64,000 bases of DNA from Sphingobium sp. CECT 9361 (GTDB taxonomy: Bacteria > Pseudomonadota > Alphaproteobacteria > Sphingomonadales > Sphingomonadaceae): NCBI RefSeq assembly GCF_918741285.1, contig NZ_CAKKNC010000002.1:247425-311424 (forward strand), given 5' to 3'. Positions 44,494 to 51,732 of this stretch are shown here, one piece after another (position 1 is the stretch's first letter; each line of letters opens with the position of its first letter). The notes beneath the pieces are model-generated. The model was not told where the DNA came from. It searched no databases and saw only the letters and a program-made list of their open reading frames with translations. Both the position numbers and the translations under genes were made by a program.

Positions 44494-45165
44494 TTAGCGA
44501 ACGCGAGGCCCGCCGAACGGTAGGGGCGGAGGCGGACGGCGCGTGCCACGGGGAAGCTGTGCCTGATAGGCCCGACCGCAATGCTCGACGCAATAAGGGA
44601 AGCCTGGGTTCACCTTTTCACCGCAAAAGTGGAAATCCGGTTCACCCGGGTGACCCATTGGCCATTTGCAAATCCGCTCGGTCAAATCGAGCAAGGATGT
44701 CTTATCAGCGATCTCCGCGCTGGGCTTGGCCGGAACAAGGCGGCGGGGCGGGGCAGGCGGGATCGGTGCCTGCTGATCGCCGGGGCCTTGGCGCAAGAAC
44801 CCGCCGGGGCCGACCGACACGATGCGGGGCGGCGGAGGCGGTGCAGGCGTGTCGTCCTCGATGCTTTCAACCGGTTCGGCTGCAACGGGCTTGACCGTCA
44901 TGACAGGCGCCGGGGCAGGAGCCGCAGGTGCGGCCGCAACCGGTGCTTCGGCAGGCTTCACTTCAGGCTTCTTCACGACCGGCTTTTTGCGCGCAGCGTC
45001 GTTCGCCTTGACGGGCGAAGGCCGCGACTGCAGGCCAAGGCGATGTGCTTTCCCGATGACCGCATTACGGCTCACACCGCCGAGTTCCTCGGCGATCTGG
45101 CTTGCAGTCATACCTTTTTCCCACATCGCTTTAAGTTGGTCGATGCGCTCGTCGGTCCAGGACAA
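44494..45165 (-). CDS. gcrA: Cell-cycle transcriptional regulator GcrA
   Basis: GcrA is an alphaproteobacterial regulator that binds sigma70 and methylated GANTC sites. The 223-residue protein begins with the diagnostic WTDERIDQLKAMWEKG...ASQIAEELGGVSRNAVIGKAHRLGL, then a basic/Pro-Ala-rich linker, and ends with the zinc-like CKWPMGHPGEPDFHFCGE...PYCVEHC segment. I chose TTG 45165: a textbook AAGGAG lies 8 nt upstream, and the MSWTDER start is the family start; the open frame further upstream to 45228 is not conserved. Confidence 0.93.
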   Translation of the reverse strand: MSWTDERIDQLKAMWEKGMTASQIAEELGGVSRNAVIGKAHRLGLQSRPSPVKANDAARKKPVVKKPEVKPAEAPVAAAPAAPAPAPVMTVKPVAAEPVESIEDDTPAPPPPPRIVSVGPGGFLRQGPGDQQAPIPPAPPRRLVPAKPSAEIADKTSLLDLTERICKWPMGHPGEPDFHFCGEKVNPGFPYCVEHCGRAYQAQLPRGTRRPPPPLPFGGPRVR

Positions 45166-45281
45166 TAGACACTCCTTGCTATAATATCGTGTTGGCCAAC
45201 ATATGGGGAGCGCGAGCGCTTCCTTCAATTCACCAAAACAGGCCTTGCGGCGTCAAGCCGCACCCGATAGGCGATCCAGCG

Positions 45282-46145
45282 ATGAACAACCAGTCCCAAA
45301 ATGGCGACTCCGTTGCCAATGCCCCCCTCATAACGTCATCAATCCGTGTCGAGCCGGGTATAACCGTCATTCGCAACGTCAATTGGCCGGGTACGAAAGC
45401 GCTGTATCTCAAAGAGGTGCGCCGCTTCATGAAGGTGCAGTTGCAGACGGTATGGGCGCCGTCGGTCACGACATTGCTGTATCTTGTGATCTTCACGGTG
45501 GCGCTGGGTGGCGGCAACCGCACCGTGCTGGGCGTGCCGTTCGCCGATTTCATTGCGCCGGGGCTTATCGTTATGGGAATGCTGAATGCGTCCTTCGCGA
45601 ACAGCAGCTTTTCCCTGTTGGTCGGCAAGATTCAGGGAACGCTGATTGATTATTTGATGCCGCCTATTTCAACGGGGGAGCTCCTGTTCGCGCTGGTGGC
45701 ATCGTCGGTTACGCGCGCCTGCATGCTGGGTTTCGCGGTGTGGCTGGCCATGGCACTATGGCCCGGCGTCCATGTCACGCCGGTGCATCTTTGGGCGATA
45801 CTCTGGTTCGGGTTGCTCGGCGCCAGCCTGTTGGCTTTCATGGGCGTTATGACATCGATCTGGGCGGAAAAGTTCGACCATGCCGCCGCAGTCACCAATT
45901 TCCTTATCGCACCGCTGACTTTGCTGTCGGGCACATTCTATTCGATCGACCGCCTGTTGCCGGCTTTTCAGGTCATCAGCCACGCTAACCCGTTCTTCTA
46001 TATCATCTCTGGCTTCCGCTATGGATTTCTGGCGGCGGCGGATACGGACATAGCGGTCGGGAGCGTCGTTCTGCTCGTGCTGAACGTCGTTTTCGGCGCA
46101 GCGACGTATCGGTTGTTGCGTACAGGTTGGAAACTTAAAGCCTGA
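45282..46145 (+). CDS. ABC-2 type transporter permease
   Basis: A 287-residue inner-membrane permease of the ABC-2 family, with about six membrane segments. Features are an N-terminal cytoplasmic region, FADFIAPGLIVMGMLNASFAN, and the C-terminal LLSGTFYSIDRLLPAFQVISHANPFFYIISGFRYG, which is the ABC-2 signature of drug- and polysaccharide-type exporters. The ATG at 45282 is preceded by an AGGCGAT stretch; the open frame to 45189 overlaps the gcrA promoter. The ATPase that should partner it is not in the window, so the substrate is open. Confidence 0.85.
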   Translation: MNNQSQNGDSVANAPLITSSIRVEPGITVIRNVNWPGTKALYLKEVRRFMKVQLQTVWAPSVTTLLYLVIFTVALGGGNRTVLGVPFADFIAPGLIVMGMLNASFANSSFSLLVGKIQGTLIDYLMPPISTGELLFALVASSVTRACMLGFAVWLAMALWPGVHVTPVHLWAILWFGLLGASLLAFMGVMTSIWAEKFDHAAAVTNFLIAPLTLLSGTFYSIDRLLPAFQVISHANPFFYIISGFRYGFLAAADTDIAVGSVVLLVLNVVFGAATYRLLRTGWKLKA

Positions 46146-46161
46146 GCCGCGCTGCTAAGCC

Positions 46162-46536
46162 TTAATGCCGGTGCACCGCGCGCAGGCTATATTTACCAGC
46201 AACGAAATCGCCGAAAATGCCTGAGATCGCCGGATGGTCGATGGGCTCTTGGCTGTCGTCCATAACGATATTCTGCTGGCTGACATACGCAACATAGCTC
46301 GCCTCGCCATTTTCGGCGAGAAGATGATAAAATGGCTGATCGCGATCCGGGCGGATGTCCTCAGGAATGGCATCATACCATTCCTCCGTGTTGGCGAACA
46401 CCGGATCCACATCGAATATCACGCCGCGAAAACCGAACAGACGATGCTGGACGACATCGCCGATGCTGAAACGGGCATGCATGATCGGGGGTGCGTTGCG
46501 CGCTGCGCGGGCGCCAAGGGGAGTCGTGTTCTTCAT
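46162..46536 (-). CDS. hspQ: Heat shock protein HspQ
   Basis: HspQ is a small hemimethylated-DNA-binding-like protein; in E. coli it influences Lon substrate turnover and DnaA levels. The 124-residue product shows RFSIGDVVQHRLFGFRGVIFDVDP, the invariant EEWYDAIPE and QPFYHLLAENGEASYVAYVSQQN, ending in DFVAGKYSLRAVH. Length is a little over the E. coli form because of a short basic N-terminus. It is convergent with the ABC-2 permease (16-nt gap). Confidence 0.93.
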   Translation of the reverse strand: MKNTTPLGARAARNAPPIMHARFSIGDVVQHRLFGFRGVIFDVDPVFANTEEWYDAIPEDIRPDRDQPFYHLLAENGEASYVAYVSQQNIVMDDSQEPIDHPAISGIFGDFVAGKYSLRAVHRH

Positions 46537-46682
46537 ATAGCCTATGTAGGGTCACCTTTCGGTCACACAAGAAAAATGGCAAAACCTGCTCTTGGCAAAG
46601 CGCTTTTCATTCGCTAATGCCCGCCCCTCGACCCGTTCCGGGGCAAGGGAACAGCATCGGCTGGTCCCTCCGGAAACCTCGC

Positions 46683-46772
<90 letters not shown>

Positions 46773-46948
46773 TACACCGCCGATTGCGCCCTATGGCGCG
46801 ATGTTGTGGGCGACGGAGACGCGAACGCCGCCGATCACCTCACGTGCTACATGTTCGAATACCGGCGTCAGCCGCCCGGAGAGTTCTTGCTCGTCAGCCG
46901 GCTAGCCTATCTCGCAAGCACATCAGTCGCAAGAAGAGGCCGGAGCTG

Positions 46949-47764
46949 TCAGATTTCGACTTCTGGCTCGCGCAGATACGCTGTGTGCAAGAGTTCCACG
47001 AACTGCGGAGCGGCTGGGATTGCGGTCCCTGCGATTGCATCGATCGAGACCCCCGGCGTCCAGTTCATCACCACGGCACCAGAGAACCCGCCGACCATAT
47101 CGGGGGTAACCGCCAGCTCCCGTTGTGGCACGCCCAGCGTCTTGAGCTGGCGCTGCAGGATCCCCATGGTGATGCCGGTCAGCACCTCGGCAATCGGCCA
47201 GATGACCGCTGAGCCATCCAAGTACGCGACGTTCCAGATCGTCGCCTCGCTCAGGCACCCGTGCCGATCCAGAAAAATCGCGTCGTCAAAGCCGCGCTTC
47301 CTCGCATCGCGCAAATAATACGTCTTTGCAGTCTCTCCGGTGTGCTTGAAGCCTGGTAGCGCGCGCTCATGCTGGACCACGGCGAGCCTGAGTGGCCCCG
47401 CCGGTCCATTGGAGGCAGGCGCGGTGCGGACCAGGAGCGACAGATCGTTCGCTTCGGTTGCCGGCGTGAACTCACCGCTCTGCGTGAAGACCGTCACCGT
47501 CAATGATAGCGCATCACCGCCTGCTGCCGCGATAGCGCTGCGGAGCCGCAATCGCACAAGATCGTCCGGAATATCCGCATCAAACAGCGCCAGCGACGCG
47601 CGACGCAGGCGCTGCATGTGAAGGTCAAGGCCTCGGACCCGGCCCTTGCGCACCTGCATCGCCGTGAAGTGGGCAAAACCGGCAAAGGCAAGCGGCGTAA
47701 GATCAGCGACGGTCGCCAGATGGCCGTCAATCTGCGCCAAGGTCAGTCCATTGAGATCGGTCAT
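46949..47764 (-). CDS. Class IV PLP-dependent aminotransferase / aminodeoxychorismate lyase-like protein
   Basis: A 271-residue fold-type IV PLP enzyme. The catalytic Lys is probably in HTGETAKTYYLRDARKRG, followed by DDAIFLDRHGCLSEATIWNVA, which is the E-A/S-T-x-x-N signature of branched-chain or D-amino acid aminotransferases and aminodeoxychorismate lyase. The actual substrate is unknown. It is divergent from the MerR-type gene, and its promoter lies inside the MerR-type operator, so it is the likely target. It lies in the atypical region after tRNA-Ser. Confidence 0.82.
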   Translation of the reverse strand: MTDLNGLTLAQIDGHLATVADLTPLAFAGFAHFTAMQVRKGRVRGLDLHMQRLRRASLALFDADIPDDLVRLRLRSAIAAAGGDALSLTVTVFTQSGEFTPATEANDLSLLVRTAPASNGPAGPLRLAVVQHERALPGFKHTGETAKTYYLRDARKRGFDDAIFLDRHGCLSEATIWNVAYLDGSAVIWPIAEVLTGITMGILQRQLKTLGVPQRELAVTPDMVGGFSGAVVMNWTPGVSIDAIAGTAIPAAPQFVELLHTAYLREPEVEI

Positions 47765-47802
47765 TTCGTTGCTCCAGTGCGTATGTCCTCAAGGAGCTGA
47801 AG

Positions 47803-47834
47803 TGTGTAGAGTCTGACAGCGGTGTTAGAGTCAA
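47803..47834 (-). promoter_or_regulatory. MerR-type long-spacer promoter of the aminotransferase gene
   Basis: On the minus strand, a TTGACT -35 (47834-47829) is separated by 20 nt from a TACACA-like -10 (47808-47803). A 19-20-nt spacer is the mark of promoters activated by MerR-family proteins through DNA distortion. Two direct GTGT(T)AGAGTC repeats (at about 47804 and 47823) flank the spacer. The divergent MerR gene starts 9 nt beyond the -35. Confidence 0.65.
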
Positions 47835-47843
47835 GAGGCAACA

Positions 47844-48221
47844 ATGAAGGTCGGTGATCTGGCACGACGGACGGGCGTCAGTATAAGGATGCTGCGCTAC
47901 TACGAGGCTGAAGGGCTGCTCTCCCCGGCACGCAGGGACAGCGGCTATCGGGACTATGGCCCAGCGGACGCCGATATTGTCGAGCGCATCAAACTGTTGA
48001 ACGCCGCTGGCCTGACGCTTCCGGTCATACGTGAACTGATGCCCTGCCTGCGCGAAGACCGCTCTGCCTTCGAGCCATGCGATGAGTTGCAAGGGGTTCT
48101 CCGCCAGGAGATGGACACCATGAATGCAAAAATCGAACGGTTGGTCCGCAGTCGGGACATGCTCATGGCATTCTATGAGAATCTCGAAAGGGACCGTCGT
48201 CATAACCAGATCGCGATCTGA
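47844..48221 (+). CDS. MerR family transcriptional regulator
   Basis: A 125-residue MerR protein. Winged-helix N-terminus: MKVGDLARRTGVSIRMLRYYEAEGLLSPARR and the GYRDYG wing; C-terminal dimerisation coiled coil (GVLRQEMDTMNAKIERLVRS). It has few Cys (only two, in MPCLRED and FEPCDE), so a metal ligand set is not obvious and another effector is possible. It is divergent from the aminotransferase with a 79-bp intergenic region that holds the long-spacer promoter, suggesting autoregulation and activation of that gene. Confidence 0.88.
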   Translation: MKVGDLARRTGVSIRMLRYYEAEGLLSPARRDSGYRDYGPADADIVERIKLLNAAGLTLPVIRELMPCLREDRSAFEPCDELQGVLRQEMDTMNAKIERLVRSRDMLMAFYENLERDRRHNQIAI

Positions 48222-48579
48222 ACGCGTACTGGCCACTGCCCCTAGGGCGACGGCTCACCTCCTTCATCCGGGCCACTAACGTTGGCATGGGCCCAGTCAC
48301 CCGAGGGGCCGGGCAGCTGCAGGCCCCGATTTCGTGACCAACTACACGAGCCAGTAAATGGTGCGCACTGGAAGAAATGCGACGTTAGAGTGTTATGGCG
48401 TAGACATAGTGCTCGTCATCATCGGGCACGGCCCGCCAATACTCTGTTTTCCTGCATCCACCGCAATTCACAAAAGGCCAGCTTTTCTGCGGTTTTGAGT
48501 GTGATTCGCGTCCGCTCCCATCCCCGCTCGTCCGCCGGTGACCGATTGGAAATGTGGGAAATGTGGGAGATTAGGAGCG
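48222..48579 (+). other. Intergenic region between MerR gene and integrase fragment
   Basis: No convincing gene in 358 bp. The only structure I see is a tandem 9-bp repeat (GAAATGTGG twice, 48549-48566) just before the integrase fragment, whose Shine-Dalgarno (TTAGGAG) follows at about 48571-48577. Confidence 0.5.
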
Positions 48580-48729
48580 ATGGGAAAGCTCTCTGCGACC
48601 TCGGTAAAGGCGGCCACGCGGCCAGGACGACATGGCGATGGCGATGGCTTTTTCCTGGTCATTCAAGCCAGCGGCGCAAAAAGCTGGGTCTGCCACGTTC
48701 AGAAAAACGGCAGCCGCCGTGACTTAGGT
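48580..48729 (+). pseudogene. N-terminal fragment of a DUF4102-type tyrosine integrase
   Basis: From ATG 48580 (TTAGGAGCG upstream) about 50 codons match the N-terminus of P4-type integrases: MGKLSATSVKAATRPGRHGD, then GFFLVIQASGAKSWVCHVQ and the strand KNGSRRDLG. After that the reading frame passes without a stop into a histidine-kinase sensor sequence. The core-binding and catalytic domains are missing. It is the 5' stub of a once full-length integrase, presumably of an element inserted at a tRNA. Confidence 0.75.
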
Positions 48730-50186
48730 GCGGTCTTCCTGCGCGTGTACGAGAACGCGTTGGTCAGGCGAACGGAGGCGGAGCTTATCGCGCAAAGCAC
48801 TGCGCTTGCCGCTAGCGCTTCGATCATCTGGCCCGGTGCAATCGAACAGCCGACTCCGAGTAGTGTTCGGTTTGAGGAACCGGTCACAGAAGTCGATCTC
48901 CAGAGTGCTACGGTCCTGCCGGAGCGCCCAGCGCCAGTCCGTGCCAGAATGCCGATCGACCAAGGTGCCGCAGGGGTTCTTCAAAGGCTCAAGCCCGTTA
49001 TCACCCAAACCAAAGCTGTCACGCTGGCATCGATCCAGCTGCTCGACCGCAACGCCATTATCCTCAACGGCTATGGAATGGGAGGCAGTCTCATCCATGC
49101 CCCCGAAGTCGCGGCAGCTCTTCGTGGAAAGGCTACAACGGTTTTTCGCGATAATGCCAGCTATCGGCAAACCTATCCGCTCGAATGGCTAAGCCGAGCG
49201 TCAGTCTGCGTCTCCATCATGCCCGCCCGATCCGTGTAAATGGACAGGTAGTGGGCGCGGTGCTGGTCTCACGGTCTCCGCGTGCGTTGTTCAAGGGCAT
49301 GTATGAGGATCGTGGCAAGATCGCACTGGGCGTCATCGTCATCTTCGGCACACTCGTGCTTATTTCGGCGATCCTTGCGCGCGCCATTGTTCGCCCGATT
49401 GAAAATCTCAGCCGGGCTACACACACGATGGCGACCGGACGTGCCATCACGCTGCAGCGACCGTCGCTGCAAGTCGTCGAAGTCCGTGTACTCTATGACG
49501 ACTTTGAAAAAATGGCCGAAGCCATTGCGCAACGCTCCCGCTATCTCCGCGACTTCGCAGCGGCACTCAGTCACGAGTTCAAGACGCCGCTGGCGAGCAT
49601 AAGTGGTGCTATCGAATTGCTAGAGGATCATGCCGACACGATGTCCGACGCCGACAGGCAGAAATTTCTGGGGAACATGGCGGTCGATGCCGATCGGCTT
49701 TCCCGGCTCGTGCGCCGCATGATGGAGCTTGCCAAGGCAGATATGCAGCTGCCGAATGGCACCGAGCGTATTGATGTGATGCCTGTCTTGGCCAAGATCG
49801 CGGATAGCTATCGATCGCCCTCCTTCGTTGTACAGGTGCAGGCCGCGAGCCCCCGCTCAGGCGCCCTGATCGACCACATAAGTCTTGAAAGGATTGCCGC
49901 CACTCTGGTCGAGAACAGCAAACAAGCTGGCGCGACGAAGGTACTGATCTACATCCGGTATATGGACGGGCAGATGACGATAGCATTCGAGGATGACGGC
50001 GATGGCATCTCCGAGGCGGACCGCGCAAGGATCTTTGAACCGTTTTTCACAAGCAAGCGCCATAAGGGCGGAACAGGTATGGGCCTGTCCATTGCCCGAT
50101 CCCTCGCTGAAGCGCATGGTGGCACTCTGGGTTTGGCGCACTCCAACCAGGGCGCGCGCTTCAAACTGGCTCTGACGTCAGGCTGA
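48730..50186 (+). pseudogene. Sensor histidine kinase, N-terminally truncated and frameshifted
   Basis: Sensor part in the first frame (AVFLRVYENALVRRTEAELI..., to about 49205), then a second frame from near 49205 (LRLHHARPIRVNGQVVGAVL) with a transmembrane helix (IALGVIVIFGTLVLISAIL), a HAMP segment (ARAIVRPIENLSRATHTM), the H-box FAAALSHEFKTPLASI, N-box LVENSKQAG, and G-boxes DDGDGISE and GGTGMGLSIARS. All catalytic motifs survive, but the N-terminal membrane anchor is gone (replaced by integrase sequence) and one frameshift separates sensor and kinase. An ATG at 49185 could allow a soluble-to-membrane kinase fragment to be made. No response regulator is adjacent. Confidence 0.8.
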
Positions 50187-50349
50187 TGGGCCAATCAGAG
50201 CGTTGGGGCGAATGATCAAGTGGCGGGCGCGAGCCTCAAATTCTGCGTTCGACCAGAAATCGACGCTCGAGCCTTTGAGATCGGAGCTAGAAGGAGACGT
50301 TTCGCGCCTTTAATTATGTTGTTCAACGGACGGTTTGCGATTTGGCAAT

Positions 50350-50826
50350 ATGGCGGATTGCATGACAGCTTTACTCGCTATTATGCTCGGTATTTTCCCT
50401 CATTCCAATGTGTCGAATGAGATCCCGCTCGTGGCGGTCGGGTTCGGACTCCGCTATTCTCCCGACACGCCGGTGCCAGTCTCGCCCGATCATCCGCTTT
50501 ACAGCCGCGTTTTGATCGACCCGATTGAGGAAATGCCTAGCTCGGTCCGTTTGAGCATTGCTCGCCCCTCAAGCATAAACGAAGGATTAAAGCTGACGTT
50601 GGAGCATCTGCACATGCTCGCACCGACCAGTACTGATGCAAAAGTCCTTGCCCTCCGCGAGCAGGTCGCAGGCTTCATCGCGCATTTTGCGGGCGTCCCG
50701 CAAGGTTACCTGCGGGTACGAGCCAAAGCTCAGTTTCTTTTCCGCGCCGCTGCGACGAAACTTCATTCGCGGGAACCAGATGGGGAGATCACCAGAAAGA
50801 GTCCCAGCTCATCATGGAGTTTGTAG
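50350..50826 (+). CDS. Hypothetical protein
   Basis: A 158-residue open frame with balanced composition and protein-like sequence (FGLRYSPDTPVPVSPDHP, then LALREQVAGFIAHFAGV). A hydrophobic N-terminus (MTALLAIMLGIFPHSN) may be a signal or anchor. The start is uncertain: ATG 50350, ATG 50362 and a TTG at 50335 are all in frame, with no Shine-Dalgarno. I do not recognise a family. It is downstream of the kinase remnant in the decaying region, so it could itself be a remnant. Confidence 0.4.
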   Translation: MADCMTALLAIMLGIFPHSNVSNEIPLVAVGFGLRYSPDTPVPVSPDHPLYSRVLIDPIEEMPSSVRLSIARPSSINEGLKLTLEHLHMLAPTSTDAKVLALREQVAGFIAHFAGVPQGYLRVRAKAQFLFRAAATKLHSREPDGEITRKSPSSSWSL

Positions 50827-50894
50827 GGCTTATCACGCGTCTTAGCTCGACGAATTGCTATATCACTCAATGACATAGTTCAGGCCTTTCATGG

Positions 50895-50919
50895 CGAGGC
50901 CCCCACCCTTGGGGCCTCG
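50895..50919. terminator. 9-bp stem-loop in the intergenic region
   Basis: CGAGGCCCC (50895-50903) pairs with GGGGCCTCG (50911-50919) around a 7-nt loop. It lies 68 nt after the hypothetical gene and could be its terminator; only weak T-rich sequence (TGCATTTTCC) follows. No gene is visible between 50827 and 51070. Confidence 0.6.
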
Positions 50920-51070
50920 TGCATTTTCCGGCACGCTTTTTTTAGAAAAGGCCCCACTTCTGCCTGGGCTTCCATGGCATGAAGCGAGATTTCTCGAGCC
51001 GGATGACCATTAAAATACCGCAGATTTCCGCGGGTTGTAAAGCTATCGGGGATGTTCTGAGATCGAGAAT

Positions 51071-51144
51071 TGGAGCGGGTGAAGGGAATCGAACCCTCGT
51101 CGTAAGCTTGGGAAGCTTCTGCTCTGCCATTGAGCTACACCCGC
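51071..51144 (-). tRNA. tRNA-Gly (anticodon CCC)
   Basis: Acceptor GCGGGTG/CACCCGC with discriminator T and encoded CCA (51071-51073); D-arm TAGCTCAATGG; anticodon loop TTCCCAA, reading CCC; T-arm GGTTCGATTCC. The integrase C-terminal remnant ends 17 bp beyond its 5' end. Confidence 0.94.
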
Positions 51145-51161
51145 GAACTGGTTTTAATCAG

Positions 51162-51326
51162 TCATTTCAGATCGCCTAAGTCAGTCCGGTTTACAATCCG
51201 GTTTACGCCTCTTGCGATACGTCGGCCTACTGCCACGATTGTTGCATTCTGGTCAACACAGACCTTTCGACTGCGACCTACTTCATTGGGCGACCATCCG
51301 AGAATATCTGCAATCTCGAAGCTGCC
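51162..51326 (-). pseudogene. C-terminal remnant of a tyrosine integrase next to tRNA-Gly
   Basis: On the minus strand, the last 50 or so codons read FEIADILGWSPNEVGRSR, then KVCVDQNATIVAVGRRIA and VNRIVNRTDLGDLK with a proper stop at 51162. This resembles the C-terminal part of phage-type integrases (EIxxIxGW...RYVD...VNR). The catalytic core upstream is not recognisable. Its position against tRNA-Gly suggests a decayed element inserted at that tRNA. Confidence 0.55.
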
Positions 51327-51732
51327 GGGGCATACTACCCATTTTATGTCTTTCTCGGTCGCTTTTCCATTCCCCGGAAGCGGACATAGGGCAATGTGCG
51401 GTCGCTGTTTTCTCAACGTCCGAAAAGTCGGACACTCCGGAAAGGCAGCTTCGGAATCCCGAGGGTTATATGCAGCCCATTGCTTCAACCGCGCTCATGC
51501 GCAACAACGCGGTTCGGCTCCAAGCCCAGCTGTGGGAAAGCTGGGGGTCACGTCAGTGGCACCAAAGCGTCCAAACTATCTTCGGCCTAGAATCTCGCCG
51601 ACGCAGGCGGGTCCGGGTATCCGACATGCGTCAGTTAGGCAGATGCGTCGTCCCATGCGGTTGACGGCATTATCCGCATCAACAGCCCTCGATTTCTTGC
51701 TGCGCGACGAAAAGCGCTCTGCCACCTCCTGA
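51327..51732. other. Region without recognisable gene
   Basis: Several open frames cross these 406 bp on both strands, but none reads like a protein or has a ribosome-binding site; the sequence looks like degraded remnants between the integrase remnant and the TonB receptor gene. On the plus strand a CCGAAAAGTCGG dyad is visible near 51420. Confidence 0.45.

Noticed and set aside
48549..48566. Tandem GAAATGTGG repeat as a CRISPR or attachment site
   Set aside because: Only two units of 9 bp without spacers; too little to call a CRISPR array, and no second attachment copy was found.
51130..51732. Plus-strand open frames between tRNA-Gly and the first TonB receptor
   Set aside because: One begins inside the tRNA gene, they have unlikely amino-acid composition, and the minus strand instead shows an integrase-like C-terminus.
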